Origin: Mimachlamys varia
Lineage: Eukaryota > Mollusca > Bivalvia > Pectinida > Pectinidae
Direction of reading: 5' to 3'
DNA: 64,000 nt
Assembly: GCA_947623455.1 (NCBI GenBank)
Contig: OX392543.1
Span: 14,258,757-14,322,756, forward strand
This document shows positions 14,701-23,701 of the stretch, in pieces. The notes under the pieces were generated by a model. It was given only the letters and a program-made list of their open reading frames with translations. It was not told the origin of the DNA and did no database searches. Position numbers and translations under genes: made by a program. The number at the start of each line of letters is the position of its first letter. Position 1 is the first letter of the stretch.

Positions 14701-17667
14701 AGCTGTAATTCTCTGTGAGGGAATGCACTTTTCTTTCTTGAAATATTCTGCCAGTACCTACAGTTTGTTTATACAACTAGATGTGTACACTCCCTCAGAT
14801 AGAACTGTATAAGTGCTAGCTAGGCTTGGTGTCTCAGTTAGTGCACAAAGGTCAATTTATACAGTGTACCTAGACTGCTGTTTCAGTCCTCGACTCAGAA
14901 TACAATATTTGTTGCGTACCCACTATATCTTTTAGTAATGTGACACATGTTGTAATTTTGAAAACAGTGTTTATTATAAGTTGTTATTTTGAAAAAAAAA
15001 TGTTTATTTAGTTCTAACCTGAAAATATCTCAGTAATTTAGTATTTTAATTACAATTAGTAATTGGACTCTGTAAAGCATCATTTTCTTTCAAAAACTTC
15101 TACAATGTAACATGAAAATAAGAATGTAAAGACAAGACTATATATTGAATTTAAACTGGGACCTCATAGCTATAAATATATATACATTCCAGTTGTCAAA
15201 ATGAGATAAATTTAAAGGCCTAGCTTATTGAGTTCTGATCCTCTATATTCCTCACTCTTTCAGTTAAGTTTGATGCATAAAATTTATTTATTTTACAACA
15301 ATTATGAAACAAGTTATACAACTTATATTAATCACTCTTGTTGGCCCGTATGTTAGCGCATGAGGGGTCTTACTGTGGGAGGAAACCAGAGTACCCGGAG
15401 AAAACCCACGAGGTCGGGCAGGTGACCCCATACGGTACCTTTTCACATCCGGTCAGGGAGCTGAACCCTGGCCGCCTTGGTGAAAGGAAAGTGTGCTATC
15501 CACTGCACCACCTAACCACCCGTTAAGTTTTAGACCCTGAAGAAACAATGTAATGTATTACACTTTCTACATACAACCTTAACATGGATTATATATTACA
15601 CCTCAGTTGACTGTCAAATGGAGATCAGGAACAAAAATAAGAATATGATCAGGTGACCCCCAAACTCTTGACACAGATACTCTAATCTAATTGGCAAGTT
15701 TGTCCCAGATAGACACAGACATGGCTCTTTGGTTCCTCTGCAGATATTACAATTTCTTTTATGCATGCTATTATACAGTTAATTTAGGAAAGTAGGGGAA
15801 ATGCATTCCTTCCAAGTTTTCCAACCAGGAATCGACCACAGGTATATATCTGTTGTGATAATTCAACTACGTACTGACTCTACCAATTAATTCAGCTCAA
15901 CAAGTGTGCTCAGTCAGCTGAGTGACTTTTGCAGAGTCAGACTCCAAAAGGACCAAGACTGTGGCAGATTTTAGCATAAACCAGTGATTTTTTCATCCCT
16001 TTTTTACAGGGGCCTGTACCTTTTCAATTGGGAAAATACAGCGGTATTTTTCCCCGATTGGGAAAATTTGCTGTTGGTTTTAAATGCAAAAAATAACAAT
16101 AAGTCAATAACACATATGAAGGGATATTTTCTGAATGGAATAATAGAGTAAGAAATTGGGAAAATACAACAAAATTTTTCTAGGGGAAGGGGTCGAAATT
16201 TGGCCCCAAAACAACCCTAAAAAAAACACTGTAAACTTATATGTAAATGGTCCCCTACACACTATAGCCCAAGAAGTTTAATTTATGCCTGGGTTAGAGG
16301 AATAGCACATCTCTTATCATCAATCAATGTAATAGGATGAGGAATTGTGATCAAGATAGTGTCGTCGGTTGGACTCAAACCTGAGACTATTGGCTTTCCA
16401 GTCTGATGGTCTACAGTGAGCCTATAATGCACATCTTTTACAGAAATTCTTCAAACCTATCTTATAATTACTTAATAGTTTAGTGGTTGGTATCACTATC
16501 AATAATATTTTGCTAGGCAAGTCTGTTTCTATAAAATTTAAAAACTAAAATTCTGTCCCCTCTAGCATTACGTATACCACAGCATTATTTGAATAATTCA
16601 CAGCATCACTGAAAAACCCATCTTCACAAATTAAAACCATTACAAAAGTAACACATTCAGCATAAAATTCAGTTCCAACTTTTCAAGGATATAAACTTAA
16701 ATAAAGGACATATATAACTGACAGAAAGATATCAAAAACCAATGTTGAAAAAAGTCCATACTGTTTACAACTGGACAACTAAGTAAGTACTATCAAAGAT
16801 ACCAAATGCATTTGCCTTTACTGACTAAAAACTGATTATTTCGATTAGGCACCAGTACAATGTACTAGGAGGACAAAACAGCTGTATGGTGTAGTTTAAT
16901 TCATTTTTTCGGCATATTTTTTACTTAATCTTTTACCTAAATTTGACAGCATGCTCATATGTGTGTGTTACGTCATTGTCTAGGTGATAGTACATGTACA
17001 GCAAAAAGAATATCCCTAATTATGCTCATATAGTTCCCTTGTCCAGCATGTAAAACTAGCTGGAGCTAAATTGAAAACATTGTAAAATGTTACACATTAG
17101 GAACTTCAACAAGTCTACTGAATAAATATTGTCATTTTGGTACAAAAAAAGTTACAGTAAACCGCTGTCTGGAAATCAAATTTACAACATCACTATAAGT
17201 ATATGTAATTACCTACCATAAATAATTCAATGATGTGTGAAAATTGTCTACACGTTTGCATACAGAGGCGTGGACTTACGTCTCCTTATGTAAATTGTAA
17301 CTAGGCCTACTGACACCGCCTACTCGCTACTGCCTTACGACTGTGTGTATTCCAAATGTCTCGAACGACTAGTAAGTACCCGCCAGTGAAATCGTACACT
17401 GCATACGTATACACGCAATGGACACGCACACAATTTTCAGTCGAACATATGCGGTGAGATAAAAGTGAAACTCGAGACAGTTTCCATCTTAAACGGGGTC
17501 AAGCATGTCGAGTTTCTTGAAATTTCGGTGCCAAATCCACGAGAATGTTTACACTGGTGTTGTAACCGCACGTTATCTCGAAAGCTTTAGCAAATTAGAA
17601 AAGTATGAATAAGAAACATTTATCTGTCCATATTACCTGTTTTGACGTTATTTTTACGTGCCATCAT
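2675..17667 (-). CDS. Unidentified gene, first two exons (partial, minus strand)
   Basis: Two exons are proposed, 17,637-17,667 (start) and 2,675-2,760. Both have consensus splice signals, and both sides of the junction are phase 1, so the joined frame reads on: the last G of exon 1 plus AT of exon 2 makes an Asp codon. The N-terminus begins [10 protein letters not shown] (or from the second Met). Exon 2 encodes 29 residues, including [18 protein letters not shown] and a KEK end, and closes in phase 0. The product is hydrophilic with no signal peptide, suggesting a cytosolic or nuclear protein. I do not recognise the family. The intron of about 14.9 kb holds many repeats. Later exons should lie below position 2,600 or outside the window. 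The phase match alone has a one-in-three chance, so the link between the exons is an inference. Confidence 0.5.
2761..4195. other. Non-genic stretch
   Basis: AT-rich sequence within the proposed 14.9-kb intron. No supported exon, RNA gene or complete transposon was seen. The ORF at 3,842-4,048 on the minus strand is composition-driven and has no recognisable domain. Confidence 0.4.
4200..4900 (+). repeat. Dispersed repeat with two internal ~135-bp imperfect copies
   Basis: Two diverged copies of a block ('caaaacctg...caattgaat...gtgaaaagtggact' type) lie at about 4,250-4,390 and 4,410-4,545. They are followed by a GC-richer segment containing 'gaggcgagacaaaaattgc'. I associate this kind of segment with high-copy mollusc repeats; that is recognition only. 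The 110-codon ORF at 4,525-4,857 overlaps it but shows no domain, and I do not call it a gene. Confidence 0.45.
4963..5022. repeat. Short foldback (hairpin) with ~20-bp arms
   Basis: TTTTTCACCGACCATGCTGA at 4,963 is repeated in inverted form as GTCAGTATGGTCGGTGAAAA ending at 5,022, with one arm mismatch and a ~20-nt loop. It may be a small MITE remnant or a solo inverted repeat; no target duplication is evident. Confidence 0.7.
5750..6545. repeat. Minisatellite, 23-bp unit
   Basis: Tandem units of 'gacaaaactcaccagttatc' plus 'act' (23 bp; check spacing at 6,483 and 6,506). The array is diverged from 5,750 to about 6,050 and homogeneous from 6,100 to 6,540. The gradient from degenerate edge to homogeneous core is typical of expansion by slippage or unequal exchange. 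Confidence 0.95.
6672..7066 (+). mobile_element. TTAA-flanked MITE, copy A
   Basis: Starts TTAA-AGGCCC and ends GGGCCT-TTAA, with inverted termini of about 24 bp (AGGCCCtATATACGTAACTT type). It is about 395 bp long. Three further copies with the same ends lie at 19,441, 32,651 and 55,623. TTAA at both ends of every copy is the target-site hallmark of the piggyBac superfamily, so this is probably a non-autonomous piggyBac-like element. The 75-codon ORF inside it is non-coding, since the frame is broken in other copies. Confidence 0.85.
7067..7800. other. Non-genic stretch
   Basis: AT-rich sequence between the MITE and the 17-bp array, with no supported gene. The minus-strand ORF at 7,026-7,250 straddles the MITE end and is not supported. 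Confidence 0.4.
7815..8990. repeat. Minisatellite, 17-bp unit, stop-free in all six frames
   Basis: The unit is ccagagactccagtaca (17 bp), with variants containing 'agcac', 'agggact' and an inserted 'caactagagact'. Larger blocks starting 'ccatgggccagcac' recur at 7,914, 8,239 and 8,543, giving higher-order periods of about 325 and 304 bp. Because 17 is not a multiple of three and the unit has no stop on either strand, all six frames stay open and give a 17-residue peptide repeat. The ORFs of up to 244 codons are therefore artefacts of the unit. There is no start context, domain or splice signal. Confidence 0.95.
8991..9576. other. Non-genic stretch
   Basis: AT-rich sequence between two tandem arrays; no gene or element recognised. 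Confidence 0.4.
9577..10022. repeat. Three tandem copies of a ~147-bp unit
   Basis: Units start at 9,577, 9,721 and 9,871 with 'gaataac(c/t)aata', giving spacings of 144 and 150 bp. Each contains 'ttatagggcc(t/a)gacagg', an A-run of variable length and 'ggagaatgaaca'. Copies differ mainly in A-run length and small indels. It is a satellite-like seed array of low copy number. Confidence 0.9.
10090..10176 (+). repeat. Possible SINE 3' end with (aaat)n tail
   Basis: A GC-richer block containing 'ccaccgaaggtcgcaaggcc' and 'gaggtcgtaaaactct' runs directly into caaaataaataaataaataa. A unique body ending in a simple A-rich repeat is the form of a truncated SINE or LINE 3' end. No matching second copy was seen in the window. 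Confidence 0.35.
10457..10605 (+). repeat. Dispersed direct repeat, copy 1
   Basis: About 148 bp containing 'gggtcctttttgtaaatatt', 'gggtcccacaatgttaaatt' and 'gactcgggactc'. It is repeated in the same orientation at 10,872-11,018 with scattered mismatches and an indel near 'tatccatgagtcc'. This is either a local duplication or two insertions of one family. Confidence 0.8.
10872..11018 (+). repeat. Dispersed direct repeat, copy 2
   Basis: Second copy of the block at 10,457, displaced by 415 bp. The intervening ~270 bases are not duplicated. Confidence 0.8.
11019..12642. other. Non-genic stretch
   Basis: AT-rich intronic or intergenic sequence with no supported feature. The ORF at 10,961-11,182 on the minus strand overlaps the direct repeat and is not credible. 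Confidence 0.35.
12643..12740. repeat. Small foldback element
   Basis: Outer inverted arms 'tatgaaaaaaattttgtttg' and 'caagcaaaattattttttca' flank a central perfect hairpin GAATCCGC-tac-GCGGATTC. This nested palindromic form suggests a tiny MITE; no clear target duplication was found. Confidence 0.6.
13226..13490. mobile_element. TIR-flanked non-autonomous element (~260 bp)
   Basis: The left end reads 'acatacttgccaac' and the right end reads 'gttggcaagtatgt', an exact inverted match of 14 bp. Inner imperfect homology follows ('aagggggagat' against 'ctccctcc'). No coding capacity. I could not fix the target duplication, so the superfamily is unassigned. The minus ORF at 13,432-13,647 crosses the right end and is a shadow. 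Confidence 0.6.
13713..13736 (+). repeat. Poly-G tract (24 G)
   Basis: An uninterrupted run of about 24 G. Such runs form G-quadruplexes and are prone to polymerase slippage, so the exact length in the assembly is uncertain. Shorter runs occur at 18,677 (G11), 22,534 (C14), 27,995 (C14) and 39,635 (G19). Confidence 0.9.
13740..15281. other. Non-genic stretch with a dispersed-repeat fragment
   Basis: No gene seen. A segment at about 14,095-14,290 ends in 'cccaaaacggccagaaaaaa' followed by 'cactg'. The repeat at 15,983-16,232 ends similarly ('ccctaaaaaaaacactg'), so both are probably members of one dispersed family. Confidence 0.35.
15282..15523 (-). mobile_element. tRNA-derived SINE (copy S1)
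   Basis: Minus-strand element. The head at 15,523 reads gtggttaggtggtgcagtgg (A-box-like region), followed by a degenerate B box 'gggttcagctccctg'. A body containing the rc of 'gtacccggagaaaacccacg' comes next, and the tail at 15,282 is 'ttgttgtaaaataaataaat'. It is collinear with the better-preserved copy at 42,342. The 62-codon ORF here is a shadow. Confidence 0.8.
15983..16232 (+). repeat. Dispersed repeat fragment
   Basis: Contains 'ccttttcaattgggaaaata', a second 'gattgggaaaatttgc' and a 'ggccccaaaacaaccc' end followed by an A-run and 'cactg'. It shares its 3' end with 14,095-14,290. The class is unknown. Confidence 0.4.
16233..17636. other. Non-genic stretch (intron 1 of the minus-strand gene)
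   Basis: AT-rich sequence immediately inside the proposed first intron. No further exon with both consensus sites was recognised. Confidence 0.35.
17637..17667 (-). CDS. Candidate start exon of the unidentified minus-strand gene
   Basis: On the minus strand, two consecutive ATG codons (17,667 and 17,664) follow an in-frame TAG. The frame then runs for 9-10 codons to ACAG|gtaata, a good donor, leaving one base of a split codon. The region just upstream (higher coordinates) contains CpG dinucleotides and an ETS-like CCGGAAAT, unlike most of the window, which fits a promoter and 5' UTR. Confidence 0.5.
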
Positions 17668-17790
17668 CTAACTTGTGATGTGTTATAATCTACTGGATGA
17701 CACTGCCGTGCTTGAAACTGCTGCCACTGTCAACCGGAAATGCTGCCTGTGCTGTTTATGTCGGAACTTCACGGAAATAGCCGAGTGTTT
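17668..17790 (-). promoter_or_regulatory. Candidate promoter and 5' UTR of the minus-strand gene
   Basis: Just upstream of the proposed ATG is a CpG-bearing stretch containing CAACCGGAAATG (ETS-like core CCGGAA) and no TATA box close by. This fits a TATA-less housekeeping-type promoter but is inference only. Confidence 0.3.
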
Positions 17791-18158
17791 CCGAAGGTAT
17801 TTACAAATCCTACGTGAACGGCGGGTATGTTTCTCATAACGAGCCAACGCCTATAAGTTTGTATTATGTACCTGGTTCAAAAGACCAACCCATCAGGCTG
17901 TCATTTCACGATTGAAAAATTAACAAAAGAAATCGTGACATCAAGCACAGTAAAGTATGGGTACAAATAGGAAGTTGGGAGTTAACATGATAATTTAAAT
18001 AGCACTTGCTAGAAAAATCCAGCGTATAAAATGTACACATTTTGTCTCATTGGTTTTTAAAATTATGTTAGCGTCAACAAATTTGTGTTTATTCACCGAA
18101 TTCTAAAATGAATAAATAATGATGCTAGCCTATCTGGTGATATATATATTTATACAGG

Positions 18159-18308
18159 ATCTTACACGAGTGTCGATGTATACGTAGTATGGAATTTATT
18201 AAACGAGTCAGATAATTAAATATGTCACGAGCCTTTAGACGAGTGACATATTAGATTATTTAACGAGTTTAATAAATTACATATTACATTAACACGCGTG
18301 TAAGATTA
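18159..18308. mobile_element. Foldback MITE, ~65-bp arms
   Basis: The left arm begins ATCTTACACGAGTGTCGATG and the right arm, inverted, begins AATCTTACACGCGTGTTAATG. Homology continues through 'AATTTATTAAAC' and 'ATATGTCAC' to a ~14-nt loop around 18,229-18,241. It is close to a perfect hairpin over 150 bp. Superfamily unassigned. Confidence 0.8.
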
Positions 18309-18689
18309 TATTTGTCACATGACTTATATATATGAAGAAAACACACAAAAACTCTCAAATCCATTCGCTATTAGAAAGGTTTTCTACCTTGACGGTACGA
18401 TTTTCATTTCCGAGACAATCATATGACGTCATAAAGACGTCATTTGTTTATGACATCACAATAGTGTTATTACACGTGTGTATACAATACCATTTTTATG
18501 ACATGGCCGCATGACATGACTGAACGGGTCAGTTATGTGATAAAATAAAGTTCGTCAACAGTTGGCATAACTATACTTTTTTGACTCGCGATCGGGATAG
18601 TAAGTTTATTTTAGGAGCATTTTCCATCTAATGCATTTTAACGGATGTACTACATAGATTCTATTCATTTGGGGAAGGGGGGGGGGGTA

Positions 18690-18850
18690 ATATATTTTCC
18701 CGATAAAAATGCCCCTCTCAATGGTCATGGCACTTTTATCGAAAATTTGTCTTAACTCCCCATACATGTAAAATTACACTAAACTGAACACCTTTAATTG
18801 TTTAGGTCTAAAACTAGCTCCAACGAATAATATTGGGTCCCTGTGTCCAA
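18690..18850 (-). repeat. Dispersed repeat, family with 23,455 and 29,200
   Basis: In minus orientation this reads 'acagggaccc...agctagttttagacctaa...gtgtaattttac...ttttcgataaaa'. The same order occurs in plus orientation at 23,455-23,590 and 29,200-29,292. It overlaps the start of the 188-codon minus ORF (18,814-19,380), which has no recognisable domain and is not called as a gene. Confidence 0.6.
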
Positions 18851-19440
18851 ACCGTGCACGTGCGTGACGTCCGTCGTTCGTACATCAACCATGTCCCTCT
18901 AAAGGACTTATTCTGGTAAGAACTAATTGGGGTTAAACAAAATTTGTCAAGAAATATCCCTATAGGGGCGGATTTTTCAAAATAATTTATCTTTATTGGT
19001 TTATTCAAGACTTCTTTGTTGACTTTTACTTGCAGCAATCGTGGGTGATCTTGATAGAAGTTCAAAATTGTATAAATGTTGGAGTAGTCCAAAGGGTTCC
19101 GACTCTCTGATCCGCTGGATATTAGGACGGCTAGTGTCTCGTGACGCACGAGTGCGGTATACTGGCCAAAACACCATTTGGTTGTAAAATTTCTTAAGTG
19201 ATTGGAATTGAAATGTTTAAATTTTATATATTTCACATTTAAACTGATACGGATGTGGGTATGTGTGGTAGGGGATGTTATAAGTGAGTTGATTTGTAGC
19301 CATCTTTTAAGAGGTCCAATAAGTATCCCATACAACCCTAGCAAATAATCGGTTTCCATTGCTCGGTGTTGAAGATTCATTAATAGGAGTATCTTTTACT
19401 ATAGTAACATTCCGGCTCTAGATACATGTAATAAAAACGG

Positions 19441-19838
19441 TTAAAGGCCCAATATACGTAACTTCAGGGAAATTTTCGTGATTCTGAAAAATTCTAAAAA
19501 AAAAATCCAGTTGATAACCATGCAAAAATAAGTCTAAAACGAAGTAAACCTGAGCGGTAACTAACAAGAAACTCTGGACAAAAAAAATCCATAGAATTGA
19601 AAATGATTCAGGTGGGGCCCACTTCAACAACAAACCGAAGGTAGAAGACAGCTCAGAACGGACGCGTGTTTACAAATAGCGTGTTTCAACTGCTGCTGTA
19701 TACCGGTAACCGCGAAAGAATTCATCTTGAATATTGCTGATATCAGTTAATCTTAGCTAAATCTATAAATATGATAAGTTATTAGGCTTGATTTTCGCTT
19801 TCAAGTTTTGCCGAAAGTTACGTATATTGGGCCTTTAA
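19441..19838 (-). mobile_element. TTAA-flanked MITE, copy B
   Basis: Same family as 6,672, inverted, ~398 bp, TTAA at both ends. It begins TTAAAGGCCCAATATACGTA and ends 'cgtatattgggcctttaa'. It shares the internal blocks 'gataaccatgcaaa', 'accggtaaccgcg' and 'ttgaatattgctgatat' with copies A, C and D. Its 71-codon ORF resembles that in copy A only because the DNA is similar. Confidence 0.88.
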
Positions 19839-20148
19839 TACCAAATGATAATGATAAATGATGGGAAATTGTCCATCGCGATCTGTTATCAAACTGTATA
19901 CATATATATCACTCCAAAGACAAATACTTACACACAGTTATAATAATATTATTGATCATTAAGATTTTCATCAATTAGCTAAAAAGAGGTCTTTGAAACG
20001 AAGCAAAACTGTTAATTTAGCAACATTGTCAATTCATTTCTGAACTGAAAATCTACATTTGTTAAGCATTGAAACGATATACCGTAATCTTATTATATTT
20101 TTTACTAGATAAGAATTCATTGATTCTACTAGATGATCTAAGTACATG

Positions 20149-20348
20149 CACAGGGGCTAGGCACGAACCTATGTCACTATGAAATGATTGTCAGATATTT
20201 TTTTTTACCTTTCTCGAATATAGCCTCTCCAACTACTATATATCTGTCACAGATATATATTAGTGAGAGGGGCTATATTCGAGAAAGGTAAAAAAAAAAT
20301 ATCTGACAATCATTTCATAGTGACATAGGTTCGTGCCTAGCCCCTGTA
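20149..20348. mobile_element. Palindromic hAT-like MITE, copy 1 (8-bp TSD)
   Basis: A 200-bp almost perfect inverted repeat beginning CACAGGGGCTAGGCACG and ending in its complement (last base G to A). It is flanked by an exact 8-bp direct repeat AGTACATG (20,141-20,148 and 20,349-20,356). The 8-bp duplication and CA-G-rich termini fit the hAT superfamily. A second copy lies at 36,617-36,817. No coding capacity; transcripts would fold into a ~95-bp hairpin. Confidence 0.9.
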
Positions 20349-20754
20349 AGTACATGTACACCCTGAAAAGGGCTGAAATACTCTCTTTTTTTTCGGAAGG
20401 GTGGGGTGGGAGAGGGGTTGAGAGGAGCTCAACGAGCTTGCAAGGCAATACTTGTTTGCTTGCTTGTTTGAGTGGCGTGACGATTGCCCAGCTGATGAAT
20501 GTTCCAGGGCAAGGGAGCTAACCTAAACGTTTGACATTGTTCTGCCAATACTATAGAGAACGCGACGTCTTCATTGTATTTCGGGTAAATTCATCATTTT
20601 ATGCCGGCACAAGAAAAAATAGTAGTTTTGGGGGCGTGGTTAATTTTTTTTAACAAAGAGGTATGAAAAAAACATTCAGCATTTGATATGAAAATATAGA
20701 CTTTTTTATTTTTATTCACGCATCAAAGTTTAATCCATCAAAATCAAGGAAGTG

Positions 20755-21490
20755 TTTAAGGTGCGAGCTTTCTATAGATTTAAGGTGCGAGTTGTCTATA
20801 GTTTTAAGGTGCGAGCTTTCTATAGATTTAAGGTGCGAGCTTTCTATAGATTTAAGGTGCGAGTTGTCTATAGATTTAAGGTGCGAGCTTTCTATATACA
20901 AAATGTATATAGATGTAAGGTGCGAGCTTTCTATAGATTTATTGAAGGTGCGAGCTTTCTATAGATTTAAGGTGTGAGCTTTCTATAGATTTTTAAGGTG
21001 TGAGCTTTCTATAGATTTTTAAGGTGCGAGCTTTCTATAGATTTAAGGTGCGAGTTTTCTATAGATTTAAGGTGTGAGCTTTCTATAGATTTTTAAGGTG
21101 TGAGCTTTCTATAGATTTAAGGTGCGAGCTTTCTATAGATTTAAGGTGTGAGCTTTCTATAGATTTAAGGTGTGAGCTTTCTATAGATTTAAGGTGCGAG
21201 CTTTCTATAGATTTATTGAAGGTGCGAGCTTTCTATAGATTTAAGGTGCGAGCTTTCTATAGATTTAAGGTGTGAGCTTTCTAGATTGAAGGTGCGAGCT
21301 TTCTATAGATTTAAGGTGCGAGCTTTCTATAGATTTAAGGTGTGAGCTTTCTATAGATTTAAGGTGTGAGCTTTCTATAGATTTAAGGTGTGAGCCTTCT
21401 ATAGATTTAAGGTGCGAGCTTTCTATAGATTTAAGGTGTGAGCTTTCTATAGATTTGATTAAAGGTGCGAGCTTTCTATAGATTTGATGT
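20755..21490. repeat. Minisatellite, 24-bp unit
   Basis: About thirty tandem copies of 'aaggtgcgagctttctatag' plus 'attt' (24 bp), with small indels and 'tgtgagc' variants. 24 is a multiple of three, so eight-residue repeat ORFs appear on both strands; these are artefacts. Confidence 0.95.
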
Positions 21491-21998
21491 AAGATATATA
21501 CATACAGCTCTGTGTAGGTCCTCTCTATAATAAAATAGACTGCAGTTTGTCCACTCAATTTTTTGTCCATAAATGCACAACAGCTGGCGATATAAATCGG
21601 ACGGGATTCCAGAAGGAGAGGGCTGTATTTTTTTCATTATCCGAGATCGGATATAAAAACTTGGAAGAAAAACATGTTTATCTGATTATGGGAAACATTT
21701 GTTTTCCTATTTTGATTCTATGTTAACAGGATTCAAGGTTTAATTTTTTTTTTTCAAATTTACTCCAGACACGCATGACGTGTATAACAGGAGGTCAATC
21801 ACTAGACACAGCTGATACGTTTCTTGGTTAAACTGACAATTCAGAAGTATTGTAAGCTTGATTTAAAATAATATATACCGCCATAATGAGGTTTTCTTTC
21901 CCTGCGCTGTTTATTTAGTTCCGTTTCAGGGAAAATATCAAACAAAGTTTTGCTATTTGTAGATGTCACATACAGGTTTCAAGCAATCGTGGAGATTA
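21491..21998. other. Non-genic stretch
   Basis: AT-rich spacer between the 24-bp array and a TA-flanked MITE; no supported feature. Confidence 0.35.
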
Positions 21999-22000
21999 TA

Positions 22001-22186
22001 CAGTGGACCCTCGATAATCCGAACACCTTCGTTCCCAGCCCAAACCGTCCGGATTACGAGTTTTCCGAACTGCCGAGATTTGGACTGACAAGTACAAATA
22101 ACGTAACGGAAATCCGTTTCCGTGCAGATCCTGCCGGATTCTGAGATTTCCAGGCTATCGGCGTCCGGATTATAGCGGGTCCACTG
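22001..22186. mobile_element. TA-flanked pogo/Tigger-like MITE (186 bp)
   Basis: Termini CAGTGGACCCTCGATAATCC and the complement of GGATTATAGCGGGTCCACTG form an inverted repeat, flanked by TA on both sides (21,999-22,000 and 22,187-22,188). CAGTGG-type ends with 'CTCGATAATCCG' and a TA target are characteristic of pogo/Tigger (Tc1-mariner) non-autonomous elements. The ORF at 21,950-22,144 is a shadow. Confidence 0.8.
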
Positions 22187-22202
22187 TAAAAATTATACTA
22201 AT

Positions 22203-22655
22203 GGTGTGACTGACCCCTCAAGGGGTTGAGGGGCGGGGCCAAAAATAATGATTTAGCTGTATTGATATAAGCGACTTCACCTTCAAAACCATTGATTGGA
22301 AATCAGCCTTATTTGGCAGTAAGCATCCCTAGGTGCTAAGGATTCAAAACTGTACTATTGGTGGGACTGCCCCCTAGGGGGACTGAGGGGCGGGGCCAAA
22401 CAGGGTTATTTAGCTATATTGGTTTAAGCGACTGACTTCTTCTCAATAACGACTGATTGGAAATCATCCTTATTTGGTAGGAAGCATCCCTAGGTGCTCA
22501 GGATTCAAAATTTTACTCATGGCGGTACTGCCTCCCCCCCCCCCCCCTAGGGGGCTGAGGGGCGGGGCCAAAGAAAATATTTTACCATGATTACCTGGAT
22601 ACCAATGTATCCAGGTGAGAGATACAGGCCCTCTGGGCCTCTTGTTCTAAACTTC
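22203..22655. repeat. Three imperfect ~157-bp tandem units with GC-rich cores
   Basis: Each unit carries 'gaggggcggggccaaa' (near 22,227, 22,383 and 22,557), 'gattggaaatca' and 'agcatccctaggtgct'. The array ends in 'aggccctctgggcctcttgt', which I associate with abundant mollusc repeats. The GGGCGGGG boxes look like Sp1 sites but are simply part of the repeat. Unit 3 contains a C14 tract. Confidence 0.75.
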
Positions 22656-22915
22656 GGTTTGTGTTCAAACAAAATATTTTTTTGCAAATGAAATGTATGC
22701 CCAGATAAAAATATATCAATCTTTCAGAAAATCATGCACATAATTTTGCGATCAAACTCGCTTGGTACCGTTGGAAAGATGGCTAATTTTTATTTAATAA
22801 ACCTCCTTAATGCAAGTCAAATGTATCCTCATTCCGCAGAAATAATCTCCATTTCCGCCATAAACACGCAAAATTTCAGTGTCTCAAAGTTTTCGGCGGC
22901 CTGCCGACCAGTTTA

Positions 22916-23056
22916 ACATATTCATTGCGTTTTGACGTCACTGCACGCGGTGGTCGTATGATGTCATTGGATGGCGGTCTTCCTTTACATTTAGGCATCC
23001 AATGATAGCAAAAGATCAGCATGCGGGTGACGTCAACTGCAATGAATCTGGGTCTA
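22916..23056. repeat. Foldback element
   Basis: 'attcattgcgttttgacgtc' at the left and 'gacgtcaactgcaatgaat' at the right are inverted copies. Inner arms 'cattggatg' / 'catccaatg' give a nested hairpin of about 140 bp. Class unknown. Confidence 0.6.
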
Positions 23057-23071
23057 CGGAAAAATACTTAA

Positions 23072-23250
23072 GTGTGGTAGCACTTTAAATCGGCAAATGA
23101 TGTGGACTAGATTTTAACGCAGCTACGCAAGTATTCTTTCCTGAACATACCGCTGCCTCCCAAATACACACACACATTCAACACTCGCATCCACATCGAA
23201 TACACCGGGAATTACTGACCACGGCTACTGTAAAAAAACAATAAAACCAA
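23072..23250 (+). mobile_element. SINE-like element, family 2 (with 50,082)
   Basis: Starts 'gtggtagcactttaaatcgg' and ends 'caataaaaccaaaccaaaa'. The same start and 'ccaaaccaaa' tail are seen at 50,082-50,230. The middle is diverged. A short non-coding body with an A/C-rich tail fits a SINE, but no clear A/B box is visible. Confidence 0.55.
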
Positions 23251-23350
23251 ACCAAAAATCATACTCGTATCGGTTATATAAATACATTTTACAATCGTGA
23301 TTTTATATGTGCCGAATTCATCGAGATGTCCATCATTGTTGCTATCGTAA

Positions 23351-23460
23351 GTAAGTCGGTACGATGTATCTTGCGTTCTATCGATAAGGAATCAGCGCCC
23401 TTCCGGAAAATACATTATGTTTAGCTGCAAGAAATGGACGTGTTGATAGACTAATATCAC
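23351..23460 (+). repeat. Direct repeat flanking another repeat, left copy
   Basis: 'gtcggtacgatgtatc...tatcgataaggaatcagcgcc...ttgatagactaatat' recurs at 23,594-23,701 with scattered substitutions. The two copies bracket a dispersed repeat at 23,455-23,590, like long flanking repeats, but they lack LTR features (no TG...CA ends, no coding core). Confidence 0.7.
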
Positions 23461-23590
23461 AGGGACCTGAGAATTTGTTACAGCTAGTTTTGGATCTAAA
23501 ATAGGATGTTTTAGAGTAATTTTACACATTTGGGGGGTTGAGATCAATTTTCGATAAAAATGCCCCCTCAGTGGTCAAAAAGCTACTAAT
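23455..23590 (+). repeat. Dispersed repeat (family with 18,690 and 29,200)
   Basis: Contains 'cacagggacctgagaatttg', 'ttacagctagttttggatct' and 'ttttcgataaaaatgcccc', in the same order as the other two copies. Confidence 0.65.
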
Positions 23591-23593
23591 AAA

Positions 23594-23701
23594 AGTCGGT
23601 ACGCTGTACGTAACGATCTGTCGATAAGGAATCGGCGCCCTTGCGGTACATACATTTTGTTTAGCTGAGAGATAAGGAAGTGTTGATAGTCTAATATAAG
23701 A
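23594..23701 (+). repeat. Direct repeat flanking another repeat, right copy
   Basis: Partner of 23,351-23,460; see that entry. Confidence 0.7.

Noticed and set aside
18814..19380. 188-codon minus ORF
   Set aside because: No recognisable domain, and it overlaps a dispersed repeat present at 23,455 and 29,200. I cannot exclude an old transposon-derived frame.
22220..22570. Sp1-like GGGCGGGG boxes suggesting a promoter
   Set aside because: They recur once per unit of a ~157-bp tandem repeat and have no associated exon.
23351..23701. Solo or paired LTRs of a retrotransposon
   Set aside because: Repeats lack TG...CA ends, primer-binding site or coding core; only 108 bp each.
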